Source: Trichoderma breve (taxonomy: Eukaryota > Ascomycota > Sordariomycetes > Hypocreales > Hypocreaceae). Taken from it: DNA of 64,000 nt. The position numbers and the translations under genes are program-made. Shown here piece by piece: positions 44,942 through 55,480 of the stretch. The notes under the pieces were generated by a model, which did not search any database, had not been told where the DNA came from, and was given only the letters and a program-made list of their open reading frames with translations. The DNA lies in assembly GCF_028502605.1 (NCBI RefSeq), contig NC_079233.1, positions 2,976,001 through 3,040,000 of the forward strand. The letters run 5' to 3'. Numbering within the stretch: position 1 is the first letter of the stretch; the number at the start of each line of letters is the position of its first letter.

Positions 44942-47900
44942 ATGGCCCATCATGCCTTTGGCGGCGTGCTCGATACACCACGAAGCAATGCTGGTGACGC
45001 GACATATCTTAATCGACTGCCTGATATCTCAGACATTTCTCCCGAAGCATCATTTATCGCTCCAGACAAGGATGACGACTTGCTACACCGACTCCGCAAT
45101 GGCAGACGCTCCAACTTCAGAACCCCCCGCCGGAAGGGACCGCTTGCGGATCGTCCAAACCTACCGTCGAACATTGGAGGCGGAGAATTCACACCAATGC
45201 TCAAGTCCGCTACAATGAACAGCACGAGGAAGAATGGAAAAGAGAACAATGCCGCTGCAAGCACCACTCCGGCTGCACTGAGAACAATCGACGAGGACGA
45301 AATGACACCACTTCCGCGAATGGACTTTTCCGTCTATTCAAACCACAACGCATCATACCTCGATACACCACAAATTGCCAGCAGCATCTCTTCGACGCCG
45401 ATAGGTCCTCCGCCGCGCAGGAATGGAGATATGGGTCCTCTTCAGGACGGCAAGCAACTATCTCTAAGAGAGCAAGAAAATGTCATTGACAAGATCGAGA
45501 AGGAGAACTTTGGTCTCAAGCTAAAAATTCAATTTTTGAATGATGCCCTTATGAAATCAGGCCCTGGCTATAATGAAGCAGCTCTAAAAGAGAACACGGA
45601 GCTCAAAGTGGAAAAGGTCACAATGCAACGCGAGCTTCAACGACTGAAGAAGCAGATCACCACTGTCGAGCGTGATCTCGAAAAATCTCGCCATCGAGGG
45701 CTAGAGTTAGAGGAAAGCGCAAAAAAGAAGCATGCCAACTCCATTGATTTCCAAACCGAGATGGACACATTACGGCAAAATCTCCAAGATCGTGAGACCG
45801 ATATTGAGGAACTACAGCGCCAGATTTCCGAGGGCCAAGATCAGGATGACAGAGTAGAGACTTTACAAGACGAAATCGAGGATCTAAAAGCAGAGATCCG
45901 TGAGAAGGAGGTCATAATAACAGATCAGGAAGAAAGACTGGACACGTTACAACAGACACTTCAGGACTTCGAATCTGAGATGGATAAACTTCAAAACCAA
46001 GTTTCTCATGGCGAAGACGGCGAAGAGCGAATCAAAGAGTTACAGGATACTAACGAAGAGCTTCAAGCCGAGCTCCAAGCGCGCGAGACTAATATCAATG
46101 AACTGGAGGCCAAGATTGAGGACTTTGAAGCCGAGCTTCAAAATCGCGACGCCAATATCACCGAATTAGAGGGCACGATTGAGGAACTTGAAACCAAGCT
46201 CATTGAGAAGCAAACTTTACTGAGAAAGCGGCAAGAAGATATAGACACACTACAACAGAACTTCCAAGCTGTCGAGTCTGAGCGAGATGAGCTACAACTT
46301 CAGGTTTCCCAGGGACGAGGCCATGAAGGCCAAGTTCAAAGCCTACAGTTTGACAACAAACACCTCAGGACCGAGCTCCGTGAGAAGCAACGCATCATAC
46401 AAGACCAAGAGAACAAGCTTTACGATCTCGAAGAGACGAAGAGAAAGCTGAATTCTGCCTTGTCCCAAAAGGAAAAGGCAGAAATGGTTTTGGACGAGTT
46501 CGAGGAAGAGAGGGCGAATGTGTCCTTCATTCCCAAAGGGCTATCTCGGCAGCGTGAGCAGAGAATTGCTCAACTTCAGGCAGAGTTTGCAGCATTAGAG
46601 AAGAAGGCGGCAAAGCTAGCCATGGATAACAACAATCTCCAAGCGACCGTACAAGAGTATGCTGCAATCGAACAGGAGGCCGCAACACTGCTTACGGAAA
46701 TCGAAAAGCTCCAAGCAGCCAACGAGAATCTCCAAGCGGTCAACAAAGATCTCAAAACGACCAACAACAATCTCCAGTCTACCAATGACAATCTCCAAAC
46801 CACCAACGACAATCTCCGAGCTAACAATAGCAATCTCCAAGCAACCGTACAAGAGTTACGACAGAAACACAGCCCCTTTGAACAAAACGGCTTTGAACAG
46901 AATGGCTTCGGGCAAAATGGCTTTGGACAAAATGCTTTTGGACAGAAGAATGGTTTTGGGCAGAATGGCTTTGGACGCAACGGCTTTGGCCAGAGCAACT
47001 TTGGGCGCAGCAGTTTCGGGCTCTTTGGGCAAGGCCAACAAGATTTTGAACGCCAAAAATTGGAGGCTGAAGTCTACAGTCTGGAAAAGATGCTTTCAGA
47101 GGAAAAGAAAAAGGGCCTCGACCTCCAAAAGTTGGAAACTGAAGTTCATAACCTGGAGAAGATGCTCGCAGAGGAGAAGAAGAAGAGTGGCGAGACCGAG
47201 GAAGAGATACGAGCCCAGTACGAGGACGAAATCCAGAGGCTAGACGACGAGATCTCGAATCATCAAGCGGAGATTTCGAATCTCAGGATGGAAATTTCCA
47301 ACCTGGAGTCAGAGGTCGAGGATCTGAGGGCGGTGATTCGGGAAAAAGACAACCTGTACGATAACGACAGTACAGAATGGGAGACTGAAAAACGGATGCT
47401 CCAGTCAAGGCGAGACCAAGCCGAGCAAAGGGCTGCCGGTCTTCAGCGGACAGTAGACCGTCTACGCCAAGCTGAGGGCTCTCTCTCCAGCAAGGAAACC
47501 AAGCTTCAGGAGGTGATGCAGAGCGAAGCTGATCGCCACCGAAGCGAGGAAGGCGTACTGAATCGACAAATCGACAGTCTTCAGGAGGCATTGGAGACGC
47601 GCCAGGGCCTTTTGACTCAGATCCGCAGTGAGCTATCTACTGTCCGCGATGAGCTGCGCCAGACGAAGATCGACTATCAGGCGCAGGTTAACCGGGTGGA
47701 GGAACTCGAAATCCGTGGCGCTGCCGAGAACAAGGCATCGCAGACCATCAAACAGCTCCAGCAAAAGCTAATCGACATCGAGGACGAAAAGTCTGCCATG
47801 GAAGAGCTGCTCGAGAAGGCAGAAGAGGATGCCGAGGAAATGTCAGCCCAGCATGAACTCGCCATGCAGCGCGTTATACAAAAACTGGAAAAGGTCAAGC

Positions 47901-48655
47901 GTGAGCGTGATGCGGCCTCTGCATCTCGTTCGGAAACCAACAAGCAGAGCCAGCAGTTGCGAGTGAACCAAGCTGAGCTTGAAAGCCTCGAGCACGACGT
48001 TTTGCAGCAGGAGAAGCTCATCGAAAATCTCGTCGCATCAGAGGCCGCCTTGCGACTGAAGCTCGAACGCACCCGCAGCGAGCGAGCGGCGTATCGCGTG
48101 AGCGCCGAGAAGCTGCAGAAAGACCTTCAGCTCCTGAAGAAGGAGGCCCAGGAAGTTCAGAGGCATCGTCACCATCGTGGCAGCGCCGACGAGGTGCTGA
48201 ACACCATTGTAAGGGCGGCCGAGAATACGGAGGCACAGCACAGACAGAAGTCGAGCGACATGATGCTCCAGATGGAGTTTATGCATGCCCGGTGGGAGCG
48301 TGAAGCGGCTCTTCGAAAGGACGTCTCATACGCAAAGAAGTTCGTTCAGTTGCAGCTCGATGTCGCAATGGCCTGTAACAAAGCTCAAGTCCGTGAGTTA
48401 CAAAAGGCCCGCGCCTACGTCCTTCAAAGCCGCCATCCCGTTTCCATACCCGAACTTCCCGCACCGACCCAGTCTCCGACAACTCTCAAGGCCTTCCTCG
48501 TCATGGCCCGCTTCATCGCTCGCATGCGCATCGCCGCCCGTAAGTGGGCTCCCCAAGAAGATGTTCGCAAACAGCTCCGCCTGGATATCAGGGAGAAACG
48601 TCGTGATAAGCGCATGAAGCTTCTCAGCGCCGTCCCTGTCGAGGCTCTCTACTAA
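44942..48655 (+). CDS. pericentrin-like spindle pole body coiled-coil protein (Pcp1/PcpA or ApsB/Mto1 relative)
   Basis: Single exon, 1237 aa. After a polar ~170-residue head comes a centrosomin motif 1-like segment, SLREQENVIDKIEKENFGLK then LKIQFLNDAL (about 178-205), which recruits gamma-tubulin complexes in relatives. Nearly continuous coiled coil follows to ~1140. The tail has SSDMMLQMEFMHARWEREAA, YAKKFVQLQLDVAMACNKAQ and FLVMARFIARMRIAARKWAP, a PACT-like/calmodulin-binding end typical of Pcp1-type SPB proteins. I therefore favour Pcp1/PcpA over ApsB. Peculiar parts: three related coiled-coil units starting near residues 275, 334 and 435, Asn/Leu/Gln 7-residue repeats at ~575-640, and an FG/NGFGQ-rich non-coiled block at 644-701. 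Confidence 0.85.
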   Translation: MAHHAFGGVLDTPRSNAGDATYLNRLPDISDISPEASFIAPDKDDDLLHRLRNGRRSNFRTPRRKGPLADRPNLPSNIGGGEFTPMLKSATMNSTRKNGKENNAAASTTPAALRTIDEDEMTPLPRMDFSVYSNHNASYLDTPQIASSISSTPIGPPPRRNGDMGPLQDGKQLSLREQENVIDKIEKENFGLKLKIQFLNDALMKSGPGYNEAALKENTELKVEKVTMQRELQRLKKQITTVERDLEKSRHRGLELEESAKKKHANSIDFQTEMDTLRQNLQDRETDIEELQRQISEGQDQDDRVETLQDEIEDLKAEIREKEVIITDQEERLDTLQQTLQDFESEMDKLQNQVSHGEDGEERIKELQDTNEELQAELQARETNINELEAKIEDFEAELQNRDANITELEGTIEELETKLIEKQTLLRKRQEDIDTLQQNFQAVESERDELQLQVSQGRGHEGQVQSLQFDNKHLRTELREKQRIIQDQENKLYDLEETKRKLNSALSQKEKAEMVLDEFEEERANVSFIPKGLSRQREQRIAQLQAEFAALEKKAAKLAMDNNNLQATVQEYAAIEQEAATLLTEIEKLQAANENLQAVNKDLKTTNNNLQSTNDNLQTTNDNLRANNSNLQATVQELRQKHSPFEQNGFEQNGFGQNGFGQNAFGQKNGFGQNGFGRNGFGQSNFGRSSFGLFGQGQQDFERQKLEAEVYSLEKMLSEEKKKGLDLQKLETEVHNLEKMLAEEKKKSGETEEEIRAQYEDEIQRLDDEISNHQAEISNLRMEISNLESEVEDLRAVIREKDNLYDNDSTEWETEKRMLQSRRDQAEQRAAGLQRTVDRLRQAEGSLSSKETKLQEVMQSEADRHRSEEGVLNRQIDSLQEALETRQGLLTQIRSELSTVRDELRQTKIDYQAQVNRVEELEIRGAAENKASQTIKQLQQKLIDIEDEKSAMEELLEKAEEDAEEMSAQHELAMQRVIQKLEKVKRERDAASASRSETNKQSQQLRVNQAELESLEHDVLQQEKLIENLVASEAALRLKLERTRSERAAYRVSAEKLQKDLQLLKKEAQEVQRHRHHRGSADEVLNTIVRAAENTEAQHRQKSSDMMLQMEFMHARWEREAALRKDVSYAKKFVQLQLDVAMACNKAQVRELQKARAYVLQSRHPVSIPELPAPTQSPTTLKAFLVMARFIARMRIAARKWAPQEDVRKQLRLDIREKRRDKRMKLLSAVPVEALY
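46871..47046 (+). repeat. NGFGQ-type coding repeat
   Basis: Codons for about eight NGF(G/E)Q-like units (NGFEQ, NGFGQ, NAFGQ, NGFGR, SNFGR) in tandem, with near-identical DNA units built on AACGGCTTTGG. The block interrupts the coiled coil of the spindle-pole protein. Confidence 0.9.
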
Positions 48656-49670
48656 AACATGTACTGCAAAATACAAATACATGTTTGCGGCATATCTAAT
48701 GCCTAACCTCTCAATATTGTTTTGCGGGGGAGAAGATACCCATATACACCTTTCTATTCTCTTGTCTTTTTTTTTTATTATAATCATTGGTTATTTTTGG
48801 GGGGGAGTTGAATCCTAGAGTCTATCTGATTCCTAACGCTAACGACTACTTTTTTCATGAATTGCTTGCAAGGATACGGTTTTATGGATTGGTGATGAAA
48901 GGTCAACTATGTACAGGATAGAATCATCTCTTTGTTTTTTTTGGCATGCATCAGGATGGAATCGCCCGGTTGGATTGGGCTGACGGTAGCAATGGCGTTG
49001 GGGAGGGAAAGACACTGGATTTGTTTTTTTCGGTATTTTTTTTTACAGAGTTTGAATATTTTTATCAAAACAGCTCGATGTAGCTCATTCGTCTAAATAT
49101 GGCTCTCCTGGCTATCACGTTGATTGTAGTGATCGTCGTATGTAATCATTCTTTGGGATATTATGCGTAGCTGGATGTCGAAAAAGGACATGTCCCAGAA
49201 AACTATCGAGGTACATAACTCAACACACATACATGACAATATGGTATTTACAAGCGACATGTTTGTAAGTTATGCAGTTTAACAACTCTTTATAAATGTT
49301 TTATGCTAGCTAATTGCCACGTTCTCGATATATCGTATGCTAGCCCGAAAAGAAATATTTTTGTTTTTCCAAATGAATTCCCATTAATAAAGACCGGCCG
49401 TAATCAGGAAGACTAAAACATGGACAAATCGAAGAAGAATAAAAAAAAAGTAATAATCAACAAAATACCCCAAGGGAGAAAAAGAAAAAGAGACCAGCTG
49501 GATTTTCCAAATCCCAAATCCGATGAACCACCTATCATGCTTTATTCAGAGCGTCGTATCATCTGTGGCTACATATAGATCATATACAAAAAAGTGATGA
49601 TAACCGCTTGAACAGACCCGCTCAACCATTTTAATTTATTTTTGTTAAGGAAAGCCAGGGAAAGAATCCT
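48656..49670. other. convergent intergenic region
   Basis: 1.0 kb between the spindle-pole gene (+) and metacaspase gene (-). T- and A-rich tracts (48768-48780, 49440-49490) and no meaningful frame. Probably two long 3' UTRs. Confidence 0.5.
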
Positions 49671-51471
49671 TCACATGACAAATAAGAGATTGGTATCTGC
49701 AAAATATGTTAGGAAGAGTACTACCCAACCTGACATATCTGCAAGGGAAACTTACTAAGAGGGTGGCTACAGGAGAGCTGCGGCTTTTGTGTGTATTTTG
49801 TAGCGAGCTCGTCTCGGATGCTGTTGAGCAGCTGGACGTAGCTCTGCTGGGGGTTCTTCCTGAGAGCCGTGACAAACGCCCAGGACATGGCACCAGTGGC
49901 TTGTGAAGCAATGGTAGCATCGGCACTGAAAAGCACTGTTAGCAATGACTTGACTAGTTAACGTCAAGACAGTTGACTTACGAGGTTTGGTCGTCTTTGC
50001 TTCCCGACCACATGATGACGTCGGCAGGAGAAGTCTTGGTTGCGAGGGCCCGGTTGTGGGCTTCTTCGCCAGTGGTGGCCTTCTTGAAGAATCCGATGAT
50101 ATTGTTGGCAACACCGCCGAGATCTCCCTGGCTGTACGAGGAAATGACGCCGAGCAAGCCCTGGCCGGCCTCCTTGGCCAAGTTGGGCTCCTTGAGGATA
50201 CCTTGTGTAGAATAGATGTATGGCAGGTCGAGTGCTGTGCCGGAATGGCACGAATCGAAGATGGCTGTCAGCCTTACACCTGCCTGCAGGGGGGTGACCA
50301 TGATGCGGTGCATCTCGTCATCTGTGATGTGTCCATGTTGCCTGAAGTCAACTGGGTAAATGACTTCGTCATATCCATCAGGCTCATCGCCGTCAAGGTC
50401 CTTTGTTTGCCCACCGTGGCCTAGGGATGGTCAGCTTGCAAGCTCCGGGCAAGATGCCGAGGAACACAGAAGGGGCAGAAACTTACCGGAATAGTGGAAG
50501 AAGAGAGAGTCATTGGGCCTGGCATCCTTGACCAGCCAGTGCATTGCACGGAGGATGTTTTGCTTTGTAGGCTGGCTCATGGGGTTTTGTTGATCGTCAG
50601 TCAGAATAACCATGTCTTCTCTCTTGTAGCCAAACTGTTCCACCAAGTAGGCTGTCATGTTTCTGACATCGTTGATGCAGCCTCGCAGCTGGCCACGCTG
50701 ACCAAAGTAGTTGATACCAATCAGCAGCGCCTTTCTGCGGCCAGTGCAGTTGGAGTATCGGAAAGCATAGCCTGGTGCGCCGTGACCAAAGCTCTGTGGC
50801 CCATTCGGAGGGGCCGGAGGATTTCCGCTAGGGCGTCCTTGGCTGTAGCCGTTTGGGGCAGCAGGACCGGGGGCAGGCATGCCTATTTCATCATGTCAGC
50901 ACACAGCTTTGGAATAAGGAGATTCTCGTTCACCGTACCAGGACGTCCGTTGTAGTTGGGCTGCGGTTGCTGGGCGTAGTTGTATTGCTGCTGGGGAGGG
51001 GCGTGCTGCTGAGGATGAGGTTGCTACATTCATCATTGCGTGTAAGCAGTTGCAGAATCCTGAGCAATCTCGTGGTGGTTTTCGATGTATGTCTGGGTCA
51101 AGGGCATCGGCCATACCTGGTATGAGTACTGCTGTTGGGGAGGAGCGTGGTAACCGTAGCCGGGCTGGGGAGACGGTTGGTGCCCTTGGGGCGGATAGCC
51201 GCCGTTGTAAGTGGGCTGCTGAGGCCTGGAGAGAGGCAAATGGTGTAAGCATCAACGTCCAATGCAGCGATGAAGCAAGATGCGGCTATGTCTGATGAAG
51301 CATGGGAAGAGATTGGGGACATCGGGAGCACAATCGCCGGGACAGCGTTGGACATGGTTTGGAAAGGGGAATTGGGAGGATCTCATACGGATAGTAGCCA
51401 CCCTGCTGCTGGTATTGCTGCTGCGGTGGTGCGGCATAGCCGCCGCCGTTGTAGGCTGGGTATCCAGACAT
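49671..51471 (-). CDS. metacaspase (type I, MCA1/CasA-like)
   Basis: Seven exons: complement(49671..49696, 49756..49925, 49982..50420, 50487..50882, 50939..51023, 51117..51225, 51389..51471), 435 aa, introns 56-163 bp. It is an Arg/Lys-specific cysteine peptidase, linked in yeast and moulds to protein quality control and cell death. The first ~115 residues are a Gln/Pro/Tyr/Gly-rich prodomain. The p20 core starts [20 protein letters not shown], with [17 protein letters not shown]. The catalytic His (~226) is in HYSGHGG across an intron, and the catalytic Cys (~282) is in [34 protein letters not shown] and [13 protein letters not shown] complete the p10 part. The 26-nt last exon supplies the NTNLLFVM end. 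Confidence 0.95.
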
Positions 51472-54400
51472 TTTTATTTTTAGGAGATGAAGAGGAAGCG
51501 AGGACGGATTCGAAACGAAGCTTGGATGAAGCTTTTCTGCTCGGGCGGTTGGGCAAGGCAGCGCAAGCAAGCGCGCCGTTGGGAGCTAAGCTGGCGGGCG
51601 GTTGGAGCCGAGAGTTTGGCTAGAGTTGCAATGACGACGGGAATGTGCAAAAGAGAGTGCACCAGCAAGACCGGGTGCAGAAAGATCCAAGCTGTCGCGT
51701 GCAAAAGAATTGCTCGGTCGTCGATCCAAAGTCCGAAGTGCACGCAACAATCGCGTTGATGGGAGGCAAGCCTGGCTCTGCTCCCAATGCGCTGGCAATC
51801 TTATCGAGGAGAGCACGTGTAGCTGGGCGGTCAGGTCCGAGGTCGATCAATCAGAATCAGAGCTAGCGGACGTCTGGATATGATTGATGAGATGGCGGGT
51901 GTGTGGAGGAAAGACGCGGGGGACACAAGTCGAGCTGTGGGAGTGTCGAGTGGAATCGTACAAGTCCAGTCCAGTCCAGCTGCTGCTACTACTCGAGCAT
52001 GTGAAGTGAAAAGCGGGCGGCAGAGAAAGACGGAAGAAAAAATTGATAGTGATAAAGAGAGAAGGACTAGACTGATGTCGACACCAGCTGAGCGAGAGAG
52101 GGATGAAGGGGATCCTCCAGCAGGGCGTGGGCGAAGACTGCGACAAGAGGCGTGGAACTGGCAGGCTAGGCGCCGAGGGATGGATTGAAGCTGACAATGG
52201 TGGCGAGAGCGCTCGTCTCGAGGGTTTTTGTCTCTTTTGCTTCGGGTCCGGGACACGATGAAATCGCAAGAACCCGCTGGGCGGAGGTCGGGTGACGATG
52301 AGCTGGCGGTGGTGGGTTGCGGATAGCGAGTGGAGTTGGATGGATGGTGCTGTGGATTAAATGTTGCTGGTGGTGGCGGGGTTCTGCGGTAGCTACAGCG
52401 TGCAGTTTACAGGTACCTACAGGGCGCTAACGGCTGCAGCTCAACCGCTAGCAGCGCCCACTAATGAGTCCGTAATAAACGACCGGTGGCGGGCGATGCT
52501 GGATTGGGGTTTGAGATTGAGATGACCAGAAACGATGCCTCCTCCGATGGGCTGCCGGGGTTCCAGCCGGCCAGGGTTCGATGCCAGAAGGGTTGCAGCC
52601 AGTTGCTCGGGCTGTATCTCGGTCTACGGCTCCGACTGACGACAAGGCACGGGTGCGATTGGGCGCCTGATGGGAGCAGGAGATCAAATGGGATACACAG
52701 TTGAGGCTAGTGTGTAAGTAAGTTCAACGTTGCTTATGACCTAACAAGGCGCAAGAGAGGCTCTGGAAGAAGGGCTCGAGTATGTAGGAGGGATGCTGAT
52801 TACAGCATTCGGTCAGTATGTAGGTAATGACTAATGTTCCGGCTGGTATCAATTCATCTCCGTTGCAGACGAGGCGAGACGACACGGGCCGTTCGATACT
52901 CGTATAGCAGCGAGGTTATCCTTCATCCCTACCCGGTGTTAGGCACAGTAGAGCTTCGCTAAAACCCCAGCCCAGTAACAAGCGTGGACTGGGGCATCGG
53001 TGCTTTGGGCATAAAAGCTGAGGATTGATTGGCAGCAGTCCGAGATGCCATCTTAGCACGGAATTACATGTACATGTATACTCGTACATGTACTAGACTT
53101 CCAACTTCCAACGTTGTCAAGCGCATCTCAGACAGTCTGAGACAATGACCGTTGAGGCGGGACGATCGCTCTCGCTTACATGGATAGTCCAGTCAGCAAT
53201 GGGATTGAGTGCAGTGTTCTCAATACCTGGAATTGAACCTCGGTCAAGGCCGGGGCACTGCAAACGCGCAGATGACGCAAAGTCGCAAAACACCAGACAA
53301 GTGCATGCCTGATCTCATCAACATGGCAATGATATCAAAAATCGACAATGATGACATTGAAGATCCATCTCAATTGCCAGGCAATACGTCAAAGACCAGC
53401 ATATGCACATCCTGCGCCTCAACGGTAGTATGTACAAGCCCCATGTTCGCTACGATTTTTGGTTCTGCCGCAATGGCGCCACCAATCCAATACGGTACCC
53501 AAACCGGCCCCCGTCCAGTCCAGTCCCTTTGCTCTCTTCCTCTACCGATGCAATCGAAGGGACCAGAAAAAAAGAAAAGAAAAAACGCTTGGACCCCTTT
53601 TGTTACCGTAACCGTCAGCTTGGCATCGAACCCGCGGAAAAAGATGGGCGGTTCGGCCACATGGCGTCTTGCATGGCGGCATTGCCTCGCCGAACGGAGA
53701 CCCCGATGCGGGTCATCATGGCAGTGCTGTGTGTTTGTTTTGTTTTTTTCCCCCGTATGTTGACTGTTTACAGCATTCGGCATCAGTTGTAGGGCACGGC
53801 GCATGCAGGCGGCTACTGTATTGCTGCAGATGCTCTGCTCTTGGTGCTGCACTAATGTGCGACAGTGCATTTGATGTTGATATTTTCCATGACGACACAT
53901 CAGAAGTGCAGCATTGTAAGACAGTACTCTAGTAGTAATAGGCAATTGGATCAATGGATGTTGCAGTGCCAACCAAACCGCCATACAACCAGCACACACA
54001 CAGCGTCTGTTGCGACCCCAAGGCTGCACGTCACCACACACACAATCACCGCCAAGTCATCAATCTGGACTAATTAGCCTCATTTAATTGCAGCATCCAT
54101 CTTAAACATCTACTCTACTCCTATCAATCTTTCATGGCGCGCGGCAATTGCCCCGAAAACATTGATGGCCCCCCCAGCCAACCATTCCCTTCTCTCGGAC
54201 TTATCCGTCTGCCGCAAAGTGTGATGCCATCGCCAAGTAAGAACAGCTAGCTGCAGCCAGTCAGTAAGTGAGGCTCATCCGATGCTAGCCAGCAAAGCAA
54301 AGTAAAACAAAAAAGACACCGACGGACAGCACAGCACAGCATAGCACAGCACAGCATAGCATAGCACAGCACAGCAACATCCTCATCGGAACAGAAAACT

Positions 54401-55480
54401 TTGGAGCTAACCCAGAAGCATCTTGGCGAAAGATTTTTCCTGCAGCAAGGGACTCCCAAGACGAAAGATTTCTCTTTCAGCTCCACCATTTAACAACAGA
54501 AATACAGGGTTCTGAAAGCAGCTGAACCCGTCGTGCATGATCCAATCACGTCCCCGGGACGCCTTTCCGTCCGGGGGAGCTCAAGCCACACAAAAGCGCG
54601 AAGGGGTGTGGGATTGTAATTGTAGTCTAGTTACGGAGATTCTCCTTCTTTCTTTTTCAACCCAAGGGATAAAGTAATTAGTCTGGTCTGGCTTCGCCCG
54701 CCGATCGATGGACGGGGAAAGCTCTGACGTGCCTGTCCAGCTGGAAAAATGGCCTGATAGTGATAGTCTGAGTCCAGCGACTCAGGTGTCGGTTGGTCCG
54801 CAACCCCGTTTTCGAGGCAAGGCGTGTCTTGCTATTCGCTCGGCTCCGAGGGACGGGGTAAAGTAAACAAGGAAGAAATTTGGTTGCCTGGGGGTGTGTG
54901 GGAAATCCACGGGAGGCAGATTCGTAGATCGTCTGTGCAGATTTCTTTGGGAGAGCCCCCGGTTGGCCAAAATAGCCCACGACGTCAACGCATCTCGGCA
55001 GATGTACGTTGCCTGGGTTAGAGATCTGGTCCAAGTGGTTCCAAGGGCCAAAGAGGCAGCCCAAGGGAAGGGAGCCAACTGATCAGGTATCCTCTTTCAG
55101 CTCGATGTGATGTGCAATTGTCTCTAGATATAAAACTAGATCGGCCCTAACCACAGTCTATCCCCACACTTGCTTTCTTTCCAAGCTGAAGAGACGGTCC
55201 AGAACCCATGATATATATTCCTACGGCAGCATGTCTCAACTCAAATCTACCCGGAAGCTTTAGTAATTATGTGAAACTAGTAATTTATTGTCTCATTTTA
55301 ATAGTAGTTCTATATCCTGACTCTATTCCAGGTTTCCTCGTCTAAAGCAGGCAAACCCCAGTGCCGGCAGGGAGTATCGTAGATGACGGCATATACAAGC
55401 ATCGAGATCCCAAGTTGACAAATTTCTCCCTGGTTTTCAGTAGGCACAACCGATGAATCTCTATTTCCGCCCGGATCCGT
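51472..55480. other. 4-kb gene-poor interval
   Basis: Upstream of the metacaspase gene and downstream of the GNAT gene. Several 60-220-codon frames exist on both strands (largest 53370-54041, -), but composition is irregular, they overlap one another and carry poly-A/T breaks, and no motif is recognised. It may hold long leaders, non-coding RNA or a fast-evolving gene. A short ACAGC/ATAGC array is listed separately. Confidence 0.45.
54326..54375. repeat. pentanucleotide array (ACAGC/ATAGC)10
   Basis: Ten contiguous 5-bp units, seven ACAGC and three ATAGC, with no spacer. A simple satellite in the non-coding stretch. Confidence 0.9.

Noticed and set aside
46576..46998. - strand frame with a PKPFCPKPFC repeat
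   Set aside because: Mirror of the NGFGQ coding repeat in the spindle-pole gene; not an independent protein.
53370..54041. 223-codon open frame on the - strand
   Set aside because: Cys/His/Gln-rich by chance composition, overlaps equally long frames on the + strand, and contains a poly-Phe run from a homopolymer tract.
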